Shown piece after piece: positions 15,167-24,734 of a stretch of 64,000 nucleotides of DNA. Below the pieces are notes generated by a model. It worked only from the letters and a program-made list of their open reading frames with translations, did not search any database and was not told the origin of the DNA. Within the stretch, counting starts at the first letter, position 1, and the number at the start of each line of letters is the position of its first letter. The position numbers and the translations under genes are program-made. The DNA is from Alteromonas ponticola (GTDB taxonomy: Bacteria > Pseudomonadota > Gammaproteobacteria > Enterobacterales > Alteromonadaceae), in assembly GCF_012911815.1 (NCBI RefSeq), contig NZ_JAATNW010000002.1:472980-536979 (forward strand), given 5' to 3'.

Positions 15167-16392
15167 AGTAGTTCCTTGTCGATGGTGATGGATAATTTAA
15201 TCATTGAACCGTTAATTACTTCAGCAATTGTCTGACCTTCCAGTTCGCCCGTGGTTGGCATCACATCTTCATCGGCAGAAATGCGTGCCATCAGTTTCAC
15301 ATTTTCTAACCGCTCGAGCGAATATCCGGACATCATGGCGTTGTCATTCGTCAGTGAAAGTTGGCGGGGAAACTGGGATAACGGCAACTTGACCACCGCC
15401 GCAGGCATCCTGTTATCGGAATCCGCATCCTGCGCAAAAACAATCAGGTAGCCATCCTCCGGAATCTTATCTGCAACGCCATCGGCAATGTCTATGGTCA
15501 GCGCGAATCCCGTTTTCGATGTGCTGTTATCGGTCTGTGATGAATCAGCGCCTTCAATGCGGGTAACAAGCTCTTTATAAATATCGCTTTGCGGTGAAAG
15601 CTTTGCTTTAATCTGGTTAAAATGCAACTTCGCATTTTGCATGTCACCCAATTGCGCTGAAGCAACTGCCATCAACAATGCAAAGTTGTCATTTTCCGGA
15701 AACTGCGCAATCAGCTGCATCAAAATACCTTGTGCTTTGCGCAGGCTGGTGGCTTCTCCCGTTGCCGTTAGCATTTGTGCAAATGCCACATTGACCATCA
15801 CATTGTCCGGCGCAACCTGAGTCGCCTTTTCTAACGAATCTATTGCTTGTTTTTGCTGACCTGCGGCCATCCACAACCTGCCAAGATACATCCAGCCCTG
15901 CACGTCGGTTGGGTCTACGCGTAACCGCTGACGGATAGCCAGAGTTAGTGCGGTCATGTCCTGCGGCGTGAAGTCACTGGCAGACCCATCCGCCAGTTTT
16001 TCACTTAATCCCGGTAATGCATCAATGGCATCTTTGGCCAGTTTGACCTGTGATAGCTGATTAGCATAGTGGTAGGTAGTTCCACCAACCAGCAGTGCCA
16101 GACCCGCACCAACGGCTAGTACCAGACCAGTTTGAATGGATGTGGTCTGGGTCTCATTGGTTTCATCTACCAGTGCAAGTTTGAGTTCATTAATGGCTTG
16201 TTCACTGTCTTGCGGTGAAATAAGCCCTTGCTCTACTTCGGCTTCAATTTCTGCCAGTCGTTGTTTAACAATTTTAGTGTTAACCGATTCTGTTGGACTT
16301 GTTGTGTTTTTTCTCCACCACGGCAGCGAAATTAAAAAAACCAATAACAATGTAAGCAACAGGGTTGCGATAATGAACGTCATCCAGCTCAT
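15163..16392 (-). CDS. ccmI: Cytochrome c biogenesis protein CcmI (TPR)
   Basis: CcmI is the apocytochrome c chaperone of System I; it presents apocytochrome to the CcmF/CcmH ligation complex. The 409-residue protein has two membrane segments (about 5-25 and 85-105) enclosing a cytoplasmic segment, then a periplasmic TPR region (about 140-270) with repeats such as DVQGWMYLGRLWMAAGQ. A C-terminal beta domain (about 290-405) follows. It overlaps ccmH by four bases and mlaA by four bases, so it is tightly coupled. Confidence 0.93.
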   Translation of the reverse strand: MSWMTFIIATLLLTLLLVFLISLPWWRKNTTSPTESVNTKIVKQRLAEIEAEVEQGLISPQDSEQAINELKLALVDETNETQTTSIQTGLVLAVGAGLALLVGGTTYHYANQLSQVKLAKDAIDALPGLSEKLADGSASDFTPQDMTALTLAIRQRLRVDPTDVQGWMYLGRLWMAAGQQKQAIDSLEKATQVAPDNVMVNVAFAQMLTATGEATSLRKAQGILMQLIAQFPENDNFALLMAVASAQLGDMQNAKLHFNQIKAKLSPQSDIYKELVTRIEGADSSQTDNSTSKTGFALTIDIADGVADKIPEDGYLIVFAQDADSDNRMPAAVVKLPLSQFPRQLSLTNDNAMMSGYSLERLENVKLMARISADEDVMPTTGELEGQTIAEVINGSMIKLSITIDKELL

Positions 16393-16847
16393 TGTTTATC
16401 CTGATTCAAAATACGTTCAGCCTGCGCTAACTTTTCTGCACTGTTGTCAACGCGTTGCTGTTTTTTTCGAAATACCAGCAAGGCCAGCGCGATGACAGCA
16501 AAGGTAACAGGTAATAACCACAACCAGATGGTGCCAATGGTGACAGGCGGTTGGTAATAAATGAAGTCGCCATAGCGAGACTTCATAAAATTGATGACTT
16601 CTTGTTCAGATTTTCCCTGCTGCAATAGCCGGAAGACTTTTCGCCGCATGTCCTGTGCAATCATGGCATCCGAGTCAGCGATGTTTTGGTTTTGACACAT
16701 AGGGCAACGCAGTTCTGCAGTGAGTTTGAGGAACACTTCTCGCTGGGCGGGATCATCAAACTCATACCTGTCCTTTGCCGCGTATGCATTGCTGAAGAAC
16801 ACACAGGCAAGTAGAGCAAACAAGCTGATTACGGCACTAGTTTTCAC
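16389..16847 (-). CDS. ccmH: Cytochrome c-type biogenesis protein CcmH
   Basis: CcmH is the periplasmic thiol protein of System I that reduces or engages the apocytochrome heme-binding cysteines. The 152-residue protein has a signal peptide (about 1-23) and the defining LRCPMCQNQ motif with Cys48 and Cys51. A helical domain, a membrane segment (about 105-125) and a short basic tail follow. This matches the short CcmH form working with a separate CcmI. It overlaps ccmG by 11 bases. Confidence 0.95.
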   Translation of the reverse strand: MKTSAVISLFALLACVFFSNAYAAKDRYEFDDPAQREVFLKLTAELRCPMCQNQNIADSDAMIAQDMRRKVFRLLQQGKSEQEVINFMKSRYGDFIYYQPPVTIGTIWLWLLPVTFAVIALALLVFRKKQQRVDNSAEKLAQAERILNQDKQ

Positions 16848-17439
16848 CGGAAAATCTCCTGTCAGGTTCCTGCAGCAATGTCTGATAGACGGGCTTTAGT
16901 TTATTCTGCCATACGCGCTCGTTGATATCGCCAACATGATGCATACGCACCACGCCACTTTTATCAATCAGAAAATGTTCTGGCGCACCGGTCACGCCAA
17001 GGTCAAGTGCCGTTTCCCGTGCAATATCAAAAATGTTAAATTCGTAGGGGTTTCCATACTTGCTCAGCATGGTTTTCACTTCCTGCTGTATTTGCGGAAG
17101 CGATTTTTCACCAAAATCGGGATCAAGATCCTGATCAAAGTACAGGCCCACAAAGCGTACATTTTGCGTTTCTTTTAACTGGGTCAGGTAGGGTAACTCA
17201 ATTGCACAGGTGATACACCAAACGCCCCACACATTTAAAATTGTCACTTTGTTCTTAAACACATCGGGCGTGTAGGTGATGTTACTATCCAGCAAGTCGG
17301 GCAAAGTAAACTGAGGAACCGGCTGGTTACTGATTTGCGAATCTAACGCGCGGGGATCAGAAAATAATCCCTTATAAAGAAAGACGATAAGTAAACAAAA
17401 CCCAATGAGAGGTAGTGAAAGTAAGGTAATTTTTCTCAT
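16837..17439 (-). CDS. ccmG: Thiol:disulfide oxidoreductase CcmG/DsbE
   Basis: CcmG is the membrane-anchored thioredoxin-like protein that keeps apocytochrome cysteines reduced before heme attachment. The 200-residue protein has an N-terminal anchor (about 5-23) and a thioredoxin fold with active site WCITC (Cys75, Cys78) preceded by the WGVW stretch typical of CcmG. The cis-proline region GVTGAPEHFLID is near 148-159. It overlaps ccmF by four bases and ccmH by 11. Confidence 0.95.
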   Translation of the reverse strand: MRKITLLSLPLIGFCLLIVFLYKGLFSDPRALDSQISNQPVPQFTLPDLLDSNITYTPDVFKNKVTILNVWGVWCITCAIELPYLTQLKETQNVRFVGLYFDQDLDPDFGEKSLPQIQQEVKTMLSKYGNPYEFNIFDIARETALDLGVTGAPEHFLIDKSGVVRMHHVGDINERVWQNKLKPVYQTLLQEPDRRFSGEN

Positions 17440-19439
17440 GCACTATCTCCTACTGTTTTATAGCGCAATTTATTCATGAGCTTTTTGGTTGCGGCAACTT
17501 TAGCAACTCTGTATCGCTTATCCGTAATGGAAACGAAACCACCTACCGCCATGATGAAAGCGCCCGCCCATATCCATGCCACAAACGGTTTTATATAAAT
17601 CCTCACCGCCCATGCTTTGCCTTCCAGCGGCTCGCCTAATGCAATGAACAGATCGTCGCCTAGCGTTGAATAAATTGCTGCTTCGGTCATGGGCATTTGA
17701 TTGCGTAGATACTGGCGCTTTTCTGGTTCAAGATGAACAATCTTTTCGCCGGACTCGAATACATCGAATGAGCCCATCTGCGAATTGTAATTAGGGCCTT
17801 CCACGTCGCGCACACTATTGAAGCGGAAATCATATCCTCCCAATTGCACCTGCTCCCCCGGTAACATCCTGATGTCTTTCTCCAGGTCATAATTGGATAC
17901 CAGAGTGATGCCAATTAAACTTACTGCAAAACCTAAATGACCTAATGTCATTCCCCAGTGACTGCGCGGAAGCTTCAGCAAACGATTGAATAGCGACGTC
18001 TCGTGTCCCATCGCCGACGTGCGCTGGAGCACCTCCTGTACACTGGTCACCAGCACCCAGAATGACAACACTAATCCGAACGCAGCAAAATAGGTGGGCT
18101 CGTCGTAGGCTGCTGCATTAATCAAAATAGCAGCGGTTACACTAAGCCCGAGCGCAAACAATAGCTGATTCTGAAGCGCCTTAAGCGACTGATTTTTCCA
18201 TCGACTAATGGGGCCCAGACCTAAAAACGCCACAAAAGGTACAATTAACAAAGTGAACATCTGATTAAAAAACGGCGCACCCACTGAGATCGAGCCTAAG
18301 CCAATCTCTTTGTGCACTAACGGTAATATCGTGCCCAGAAACACCACCAGGGTGGCGGCCAGTAAAAAGATATTATTCCCCATCAACAGCGTTTCTTTGG
18401 AAAACCATTCATAGCGTCCCTGGCTATTTAGCTGTGAAGAACGCAGAGCAAACAACACCAATGCCAGGCCCGACAAAATAATTAAAATGGTCAGGATAAA
18501 CAACCCCCGCGCAGGGTCGCTGGCGAAGGAATGCACAGAAACAATCACCCCGGAGCGGACTAAAAAGGTACCCAATAAACTGAGTGAAAAAGCGGCGATC
18601 GCCAGTAAAACTGTCCACGATTTGAAAACTTTTCGCTTTTCAGTCACCGCCAGGGAATGCATAAGCGCGGTTCCCACTAACCACGGCATAAACGACGCGT
18701 TCTCTACCGGGTCCCAGAACCACCAGCCGCCCCAGCCCAGTTCGTAGTATGCCCACCAGCTGCCTAACGCCATTCCCACACTTAAAAAACACCAGGCAGC
18801 AATCACCCAAGGCCGCGCCCAACGCGCCCAGGTTGAATCCAGTTGCCCGGAAATCAGCGCTGACACCGCAAACGCAAACGCCACAGCAAAGCCCACATAG
18901 CCCATATACAACATCGGCGGATGAATAATCATGCCGAAATCCTGCAACAGCGGATTTAAGTCTTCTCCATCAACCGGAAAGAAAGGCAACAGACTGTCAA
19001 AAGGGTTTGAGGTCAGTAAAATAAACAGATAAAAGCCAATACTAACCAGCCCCAGTACGGATAACACTCTGGCAACCATGGCAGCAGGAATACCCTTGCT
19101 GAAGATTGAAACAGCCAGCGTCCATGACGCCAGCATCAGCACCCACAATAAGAATGACCCCTCATGGCCGCCCCATACCGCCGTCACTTTGTAATAAGCG
19201 GGTAACGCTGTACTGGAGTGATGAGCTACGTAAGCCACACTGAAGTCGTCGGTAACAAAGGCGTAAACCAGCGCGATGAAGGATAACAGTGTAAATAAAA
19301 ACATTGCCGAAGCAAGCGGACGAGCAGTCGCCATTAATGCATCGTGCTGTTTAAATGCGCCCCATAATGGGTAAACAGCTAGCAGGATGGAGGATACCAG
19401 AGCCAGTACCAGTGCGACATTTCCTAATTCAGGGATCAC
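17436..19439 (-). CDS. ccmF: Heme lyase CcmF
   Basis: CcmF is the integral membrane core of the cytochrome c heme ligation complex; it receives holo-CcmE and transfers heme to apocytochrome. The 667-residue protein has about 15 membrane segments. The tryptophan-rich WWD signature is [20 protein letters not shown] near 235-254, with conserved histidines on either side. Length is normal (E. coli 647). It overlaps ccmE and ccmG by four bases each. Confidence 0.97.
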   Translation of the reverse strand: MIPELGNVALVLALVSSILLAVYPLWGAFKQHDALMATARPLASAMFLFTLLSFIALVYAFVTDDFSVAYVAHHSSTALPAYYKVTAVWGGHEGSFLLWVLMLASWTLAVSIFSKGIPAAMVARVLSVLGLVSIGFYLFILLTSNPFDSLLPFFPVDGEDLNPLLQDFGMIIHPPMLYMGYVGFAVAFAFAVSALISGQLDSTWARWARPWVIAAWCFLSVGMALGSWWAYYELGWGGWWFWDPVENASFMPWLVGTALMHSLAVTEKRKVFKSWTVLLAIAAFSLSLLGTFLVRSGVIVSVHSFASDPARGLFILTILIILSGLALVLFALRSSQLNSQGRYEWFSKETLLMGNNIFLLAATLVVFLGTILPLVHKEIGLGSISVGAPFFNQMFTLLIVPFVAFLGLGPISRWKNQSLKALQNQLLFALGLSVTAAILINAAAYDEPTYFAAFGLVLSFWVLVTSVQEVLQRTSAMGHETSLFNRLLKLPRSHWGMTLGHLGFAVSLIGITLVSNYDLEKDIRMLPGEQVQLGGYDFRFNSVRDVEGPNYNSQMGSFDVFESGEKIVHLEPEKRQYLRNQMPMTEAAIYSTLGDDLFIALGEPLEGKAWAVRIYIKPFVAWIWAGAFIMAVGGFVSITDKRYRVAKVAATKKLMNKLRYKTVGDSA

Positions 19440-19906
19440 AGGCTTGTTGCTCCTTGTTCAGGTTTGACGTGCTTGATCCCTTTCATCTTTTCAGCCAGTT
19501 CAGGAGGCATATATTCTTCATCGTGCTTTGCCAGTACTTCTTCAGCGTTGATGGTGGTTTTATCGACTAAAACACCGGTGGCAACAATACCCTGCCCCTC
19601 ACGAAACAGGTCGGGCAGTATGCCATCGTACACCACCGTCACTTTGGGACCGGTATCGACTAAATCAAACGAAACCGCCAGGGAGGTAGCATCACGTACT
19701 ACGGTTCCCGGAACTACCAGCCCGCCAATGCGCAGACGCTGCCCCACTTGCGGATGTTGTCCGGCTTTACCTTCAATCACCTCAGATGGAGTATAAAATA
19801 AATCAATACTGTCGGTCAGCGCGTAGAGCATTAACCCAATAGCCCCTGCTATTAAGCTTCCTACGGCTATAACCACAATTAATCGGGATTGTCTTCTTGG
19901 ATTCAT
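19436..19906 (-). CDS. ccmE: Heme chaperone CcmE
   Basis: CcmE binds heme covalently in the periplasm after export by CcmABCD and carries it to CcmF. The 156-residue protein has one N-terminal membrane anchor (about 9-29) and an OB-fold beta barrel. The heme-attachment motif is intact: His128 and Tyr132 in [11 protein letters not shown], the HxxxY class. It overlaps ccmF by four bases and follows ccmD by 12 bases. Confidence 0.96.
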   Translation of the reverse strand: MNPRRQSRLIVVIAVGSLIAGAIGLMLYALTDSIDLFYTPSEVIEGKAGQHPQVGQRLRIGGLVVPGTVVRDATSLAVSFDLVDTGPKVTVVYDGILPDLFREGQGIVATGVLVDKTTINAEEVLAKHDEEYMPPELAEKMKGIKHVKPEQGATSL

Positions 19907-19918
19907 GTTTCACGTCTC

Positions 19919-20146
19919 TTATGAATCGAATGGTTGATTTGGAACAACAGACTTTGATTGTCGTGCCTGTTTAATGCGTTCGCGTCTGCGCTGCTCCTTC
20001 AGTACCTGCTTTAACAGCTGCTTACGCTGCAGCAGGCTTTGGATGACGAGGGCAACCATGGCAAACAACGTGACGCCGAAAGAAAGCCAGACATAGAACG
20101 CGTAACCTCCCATTTGGAAGAAGGTTTGAAGCGATTCAAACTGCAT
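19919..20146 (-). CDS. ccmD: Heme exporter protein CcmD
   Basis: CcmD is the small membrane protein that stabilises the CcmC-CcmE complex and helps release holo-CcmE. I chose ATG 20146 (75 residues), which gives the typical N-terminus MQFESLQTFFQMGGYAFYVW, one membrane segment (about 17-38) and a basic tail rich in Lys, Arg and Gln. GGAG lies just upstream. The frame stays open to 20248, but that extension lies inside ccmC and is not family-like. The start overlaps ccmC by 11 bases. Confidence 0.9.
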   Translation of the reverse strand: MQFESLQTFFQMGGYAFYVWLSFGVTLFAMVALVIQSLLQRKQLLKQVLKEQRRRERIKQARQSKSVVPNQPFDS

Positions 20147-20909
20147 GACGCGGCTCCACTTTCTTCTGTTCAAGCCGGCTGGCAGCAAGCTGTTGCACCC
20201 ATGGGCGATGAATTTCGCGACGAAGGATTTCATTTTGCAATCTGACAACGGTCACCGCGGCGATAAAAAGCGCAAAGCCCAGCAAGTTAATTAACAACGG
20301 CCACAACATTTCAGGTGCAATCGAAGGCGTATCGAATTTACTGATCGTTGCTCCTTGGTGTAGCGTGTTCCACCATTCAACCGAATAATGAATAATGGGT
20401 ACATTGACTACCCCTACCAACGCCATCACACCGGCAGCCTTCCCGGCCTGTTGCTTGTCGTCAAAAGCGACATACAAGGCCATCACGCCAAAATAGAGGA
20501 ACAATAAGATTAACTCAGACGTTAGTCGTGCATCCCACACCCACCACGCGCCCCACATAGGCTTTCCCCAGGCAGCACCGGTAAACAGAGCGATGAATGT
20601 CATCAATGCGCCAACTGGGGCCATTGCTATCATCGACATAAACGCAGTACGCCACTGCCACACAATGCCGACTAACGCCGCAACCGCCATGGCCACGTAG
20701 GTGCCCATTGATAATATGGCTGAGGGTACGTGAATATAAATAATGCGAAACGAGTCGCCTTGTTGATAGTCTGCAGGGGCAAAGGCCAGCCCCCACACAG
20801 TTCCAACTGCCAGAGATAGTAGTGCCCCACCCCACAACCAGGGCTTCAGGCTACTGCAAAGCTGATAAGCGCTTTCTGTTTTCGCGTAGGGATGTAACCA
20901 TTTCCACAT
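20136..20909 (-). CDS. ccmC: Heme exporter protein CcmC
   Basis: CcmC presents heme to CcmE and is needed for its covalent attachment. The 257-residue protein has six membrane segments, the tryptophan-rich periplasmic motif WGKPMWGAWWVWDARL (about 114-129), and two periplasmic histidines as candidate axial heme ligands: His60 in IYIHVPSA and one in the NVPIIHYSVEWW region. It overlaps ccmB by one base and ccmD by 11. Confidence 0.96.
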   Translation of the reverse strand: MWKWLHPYAKTESAYQLCSSLKPWLWGGALLSLAVGTVWGLAFAPADYQQGDSFRIIYIHVPSAILSMGTYVAMAVAALVGIVWQWRTAFMSMIAMAPVGALMTFIALFTGAAWGKPMWGAWWVWDARLTSELILLFLYFGVMALYVAFDDKQQAGKAAGVMALVGVVNVPIIHYSVEWWNTLHQGATISKFDTPSIAPEMLWPLLINLLGFALFIAAVTVVRLQNEILRREIHRPWVQQLAASRLEQKKVEPRHAV

Positions 20910-21577
20910 TAGTTCTGACTAACCTTTAAAGCATACGACACGGCGAACGGCGATAACGCAAGCGCCACTAACATTATTGCCGCTATGATAGCAATTTGTG
21001 GCCCGTAAGGTAATTGCATTGCAGCAGATTCCACCGCAGAGGTGGCAAAAATTAGTAAAGGGATAAAAATAGGGATTAATAATAACGCCAGCAACAAGCT
21101 ACCTCGTTGCAGACCGGTGGTAAGTCCTACGGCAATGGCGCCGATCAGAGAAATTACCGGTGTCCCCAGTAATAAGGTGATTAAGAGCGCGACATACATC
21201 GACAGGGTTAAATTCAGGAACAATGCCAGTAGTGGGGATAACATCAGCAACGGCGTGAAGCTAACCAACCAGTGAGTAATAATTTTACACAGGGCTATCT
21301 GATATAGCGGCAATCCGCTTAATTGCATTTGTTCTAACGAGCCATCTGCGAAATCATCGCGGAAAAGTCGCTCCATGCCTAACAGTGATGACAGAATCGC
21401 TGCAACCCAGATTACGCCGGGGCCGATACGCTGCAGGGTATCCGGTCCTGGCCCAATGCCAAGCGGAAACAGTGTGACAACCACGAGCAAAAACATTAAC
21501 GGTTGCATCAACTCTGACTTCTGCCTGAAAGCCAGTTCCAGGTCTCGTTTGATAATCCCCTTATACAATGCCCTCAT
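20909..21577 (-). CDS. ccmB: Heme ABC exporter permease CcmB
   Basis: CcmB is the membrane subunit of the CcmAB transporter, which powers release of holo-CcmE from CcmC. The 222-residue protein has six membrane segments. Its N-terminus (FRQKSELMQPLMFLLVVVTL) and the loop motif GMERLFRDDFADGSLEQM near 68-85 are characteristic of CcmB. It overlaps ccmA by four bases. Confidence 0.95.
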   Translation of the reverse strand: MRALYKGIIKRDLELAFRQKSELMQPLMFLLVVVTLFPLGIGPGPDTLQRIGPGVIWVAAILSSLLGMERLFRDDFADGSLEQMQLSGLPLYQIALCKIITHWLVSFTPLLMLSPLLALFLNLTLSMYVALLITLLLGTPVISLIGAIAVGLTTGLQRGSLLLALLLIPIFIPLLIFATSAVESAAMQLPYGPQIAIIAAIMLVALALSPFAVSYALKVSQN

Positions 21578-22197
21578 AGCTGATATTCCAGTTGCTCAAT
21601 ACGAAACGGACCAGCACGCTCAGAAAGTGATTGATGCGATGTCATCAGAATTGCGCCATGTCGGCTTACGTGCCTGGCAAAGACAGTCTCCATCATCGCT
21701 ATACCTTCGGTATCCAACGAAGTGAATGGTTCATCAAGCAGCCAAAAGGTAGCCGGCTTAAGCCACAGTCTGGCCAATGCCACTCGGCGTTGTTGGCCTG
21801 CAGATAAGTTTTTAACCGGGATTTCTTCCATTCCCACCAGGCTCAGGCTTTCAAGCACCTCATGAATAGCCGTGCTGGACACAGCAATTTCATGCTGAGC
21901 GCTCCAATACATCAGATTTTCTTCTGCACTTAATAAACCGTTTAATCCCGGTTTATGGCCAATGAATACCATATCTTTGGCAATTGCAGGTGTCGATATA
22001 TCCAATCCGTTGCAACGTACACCGCCCTTTTCAGGGGAGGTCAGGCCGACCAGAATTCGCATGAGTGAAGTCTTCCCAGCGCCATTTGGTCCTCTCAGAT
22101 GGACCAATTCGCCAGATTGCAAATGGATGTTGAGATTTTGAAATAAACATCTGTCCTGTTTGTAGCAGGTTAAATTATTTCCTATCAGACCAGACAA
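21574..22197 (-). CDS. ccmA: Heme ABC exporter ATPase CcmA
   Basis: CcmA is the ATPase of CcmAB. Walker A GPNGAGKTS is at about 36-44, the ABC signature is LSAGQQRRVALARLW, and Walker B is WLLDEPFTSLD. I chose a TTG start at 22197 (207 residues, the same length as E. coli CcmA) because GGAG lies at 22204-22207 with a 6-base gap and the N-terminus then matches the family. Alternatives are ATG 22245 and TTG 22263, which lack good ribosome-binding sites. This is the first gene of the ccmABCDEFGHI-mlaA operon. Confidence 0.95.
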   Translation of the reverse strand: MSGLIGNNLTCYKQDRCLFQNLNIHLQSGELVHLRGPNGAGKTSLMRILVGLTSPEKGGVRCNGLDISTPAIAKDMVFIGHKPGLNGLLSAEENLMYWSAQHEIAVSSTAIHEVLESLSLVGMEEIPVKNLSAGQQRRVALARLWLKPATFWLLDEPFTSLDTEGIAMMETVFARHVSRHGAILMTSHQSLSERAGPFRIEQLEYQL

Positions 22198-22273
22198 CCC
22201 TTGCTCCGCACGCTGAGAATAAAAAATCGGCAGGCATTCTATCATATCCGAAGGTAATACCAATCTTCATTGG

Positions 22274-22301
22274 TTGAGTTGTCGCTATTTCGTGATACTC
22301 T
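22274..22301 (+). promoter_or_regulatory. Candidate promoter for the FliK-like gene
   Basis: TTGAGT at 22274-22279 and TACTCT at 22296-22301 with a 16-base spacer; TGA just before the -10 makes it an extended -10 site. It lies in the short gap between divergent ccmA and the FliK-like gene. Confidence 0.4.
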
Positions 22302-22366
22302 CAGAATTTCATCAGTAACTGAATTACACCCAGTAAGAAATGTTTGTAAATTAGGTAAGCCTGTAC

Positions 22367-24313
22367 ATGAATTTCAATATCCCACTCAATGGTGGCGGCT
22401 TAACCAAAAGCACGGATGCAGGCGCGTCCACTGCGCAGGCCAATAGTGCGGCGCAATTACAGGCCAGGGTTGCGTTAGCACGGCTGCCGGAAAGCGTAAT
22501 GCGGATACAATCACAAGGTACAGGTAGTGCGGGTGCATTTGAGGTAAAAGTGCCGATCAACTTTACCTATAATGAAAAAGCGCAACATCAGTTAGCCAGA
22601 ACCTCGATGGCCTCAACCGCCAAGCCGGTGCTAGTTGAACATATCACTTCTGCTCAACGCACTGTTATCAGCCCGGAACAGGCCAGTAAAATTGCCGAAG
22701 CGGTTACCCGACTCGTTCCTGCCAGTGCGGTGGCGTCTACCAATTCAATTCAGGCAACGGTTAACCATGTGCAAGGTAACCAGTTATCACTACGACTGGG
22801 AGTACAGGGCAATCCCAGCGTTAATATTACCCTCAACCAAGCTGTCAATTTGGCCCAGGGCGACAAGGTTCAGCTTACCTTAAGCCAAAGTTCAGCCAAC
22901 ACATTCACGGCCAACCTTGCCTCTTCGGCGCCTGACAGTACCGTGATTGGTGACAGTAAACTAGCTGCTAACCATGCGCTGGTGCAACAGTTTACGCGCT
23001 TACAAATGGCGACAGGGCTAACTATTTCACCCCAGGTGTTGCAGGGGATTCTGGACAAAGCAGGGGTTGCTACTCTCAGTGCAGGTCAATCTGCTCAGAT
23101 AACACTTTCAATGCGGAACAACCAGCTTTCGGTCACAACCCTTAATAGTCAGGCTATTGCCCAATTGGCCTTATCGAAGGCAGGTACAAATGCCCTGCCG
23201 CTGTTGACCAATCTGCAACAGGCCAAAACATTACCGTTACTAATACCGATAGAGTCATCACATCAACAAAATTTGACCAACACAACACAATCGTCAGCGC
23301 CTGTTTCGCAAACCATTGATACGATGAGTAAAAACCAAATTCATGAAGCCATTCTGCAGCTTTCACGTCGTTTGCTTAATGAAATTGGTTCAACCCGAGA
23401 AGCGTTGAATCAATTAATTACCACACTGAGTACCTCTGGCAATCAAACGTCGCCCGCCATGTCGGCATTGATGCGCGGATTTGCGCAACAACTTACCCAG
23501 GGGTTTGGCGCAGAGGAAAGTGGTGCGCTTAAAGGCCTGGCTCCCACGAGCACATCTGACCCCAATGCAAAAGCGCCTACGGTTCAAGCCTTGCAAGCAC
23601 TCTTTTCAAGTCCCTCGTTACCCATTAACAGTCAGGCATTAACATCGCCGGTGACACAATCGGGGTTTGTCAGTGGATTGGTTGCGGTATTGCAGATGAC
23701 ATTCGCAGGTCGCGCGATCCGCAATCAACCACATCTGGGCGCATTAGCTGACGATACCGGGTCTTTTTTACATAAAAGTATGAGTCAGGCGGGCGCAACC
23801 GGCTCCGCAGCTAGAGTCAGTCAGGAGTTTTCCAGGCTGGATGGGCAGCGTCAAATGCTGGAAAACATCAAGACACTGCTTGCTAATCACCGTCAGCAAA
23901 AACTCATCAATCTTGAAAACCGCATCCAGGGGCAAGACAGTTTTTACTATGTGTTGCCAGTGAATAGTCAGAGCCAGGCGCCGCCCGAAGTGCTCTTGAA
24001 ACGCGAAGAACAACATACGGATGCCGATAATAGCCAGGACAATAGCGCAAAGGTGTGGAATTTTACGATGAAATTGGACATTGATGAGTTGGGCAAATTG
24101 CTGGTCAAAAGTAAAGTTACGGCTACCAGTCTGAACCTGAATCTGTACACATCTTCAGATGTATTACTTGCCAAAGTCCAGGAAACGCTGCCAATTTTGC
24201 TCAAGCGACTTTCAGCGCTAGGGCTCACCATCGAACACTCAAGTTGTCAGCGCGGAAAAATTCCTGAAACGCTCAGTGACAATCCTTATCAGCTATTTGA
24301 GACGCATGCATGA
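22367..24313 (+). CDS. FliK-like protein (flagellar hook-length control C-terminal domain)
   Basis: A 648-residue protein, rich in Gln, Ser, Thr and Ala, with low-complexity N-terminal and middle parts. The C-terminal domain (about 555-635: VWNFTMKLDIDELGKLLVK, LNLNLYTSSDVLLAKVQETLPILLKRLSALGL) resembles the FliK/Flg_hook domain that switches type III export specificity by contacting FlhB. The gene stop overlaps the next gene, an FlhB C-terminal-domain protein, by ATGA. That pairing supports the call. No other flagellar genes are nearby, so this is probably not the main fliK but a second copy beside the ccm operon. No signal peptide is visible. Confidence 0.75.
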   Translation: MNFNIPLNGGGLTKSTDAGASTAQANSAAQLQARVALARLPESVMRIQSQGTGSAGAFEVKVPINFTYNEKAQHQLARTSMASTAKPVLVEHITSAQRTVISPEQASKIAEAVTRLVPASAVASTNSIQATVNHVQGNQLSLRLGVQGNPSVNITLNQAVNLAQGDKVQLTLSQSSANTFTANLASSAPDSTVIGDSKLAANHALVQQFTRLQMATGLTISPQVLQGILDKAGVATLSAGQSAQITLSMRNNQLSVTTLNSQAIAQLALSKAGTNALPLLTNLQQAKTLPLLIPIESSHQQNLTNTTQSSAPVSQTIDTMSKNQIHEAILQLSRRLLNEIGSTREALNQLITTLSTSGNQTSPAMSALMRGFAQQLTQGFGAEESGALKGLAPTSTSDPNAKAPTVQALQALFSSPSLPINSQALTSPVTQSGFVSGLVAVLQMTFAGRAIRNQPHLGALADDTGSFLHKSMSQAGATGSAARVSQEFSRLDGQRQMLENIKTLLANHRQQKLINLENRIQGQDSFYYVLPVNSQSQAPPEVLLKREEQHTDADNSQDNSAKVWNFTMKLDIDELGKLLVKSKVTATSLNLNLYTSSDVLLAKVQETLPILLKRLSALGLTIEHSSCQRGKIPETLSDNPYQLFETHA

Positions 24314-24621
24314 AAGATAAAAATAAGCGTGCTATCGGTTTAAGATATGGCAATAAAGGCGACAAACAAGCGCCTAAAGTTGTTGCTAAAGGGTTTGGTG
24401 AACTGGCAGAAGAAATTATTACACTGGCGAAAGAAAGTGGTGTATTGATCCATGAAGATCCGTATCTTAGTGAAGCGCTTGCCACGTTAGATCTCGGTCA
24501 GGAAATCCCGGAAACGCTGTATTATGTTATCGCCGAACTCATTGCCTACTCGTATGTATTGCAGGGTAAAACGCCGCAAGGGTGGAATGACACAAATCCG
24601 CCTGTCAATGAAACCGTCTAA
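24310..24621 (+). CDS. Stand-alone FlhB C-terminal-domain protein (FlhX/YlqH-like)
   Basis: A 103-residue protein matching the cytoplasmic C-terminal domain of FlhB/YscU. It begins (AIGLRYGNKGDKQAPKVVAKG) just where the FlhB fragment begins after self-cleavage at its NPTH site, and continues with IITLAKESGVLIHEDPYLSEAL, the usual helix and hydrophobic core. It lacks the membrane part and the cleavage motif, so it resembles the freestanding fragment. Such proteins can partly replace the cleaved FlhB domain in other bacteria. Translationally coupled to the FliK-like gene by a four-base overlap. Confidence 0.8.
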   Translation: MKDKNKRAIGLRYGNKGDKQAPKVVAKGFGELAEEIITLAKESGVLIHEDPYLSEALATLDLGQEIPETLYYVIAELIAYSYVLQGKTPQGWNDTNPPVNETV

Positions 24622-24635
24622 CTGAATGGTTTGTT

Positions 24636-24671
24636 AAAAAAAAGCGCTTTATCCAAAAACGGATAAAGCGC
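24636..24671 (-). terminator. recA terminator
   Basis: On the minus strand an 11-base stem (GCGCTTTATCC, arms 24644-24654 and 24661-24671) with a six-base loop is followed by a run of T (A-tract 24636-24643 on the plus strand). It lies between convergent recA and the FlhB-domain gene. Confidence 0.9.
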
Positions 24672-24734
24672 CAAAAAAATAGGAAGAGGTATTTCAAAAG
24701 TGATGCGCGCAGACGCATCACCCCAGCACCATGA

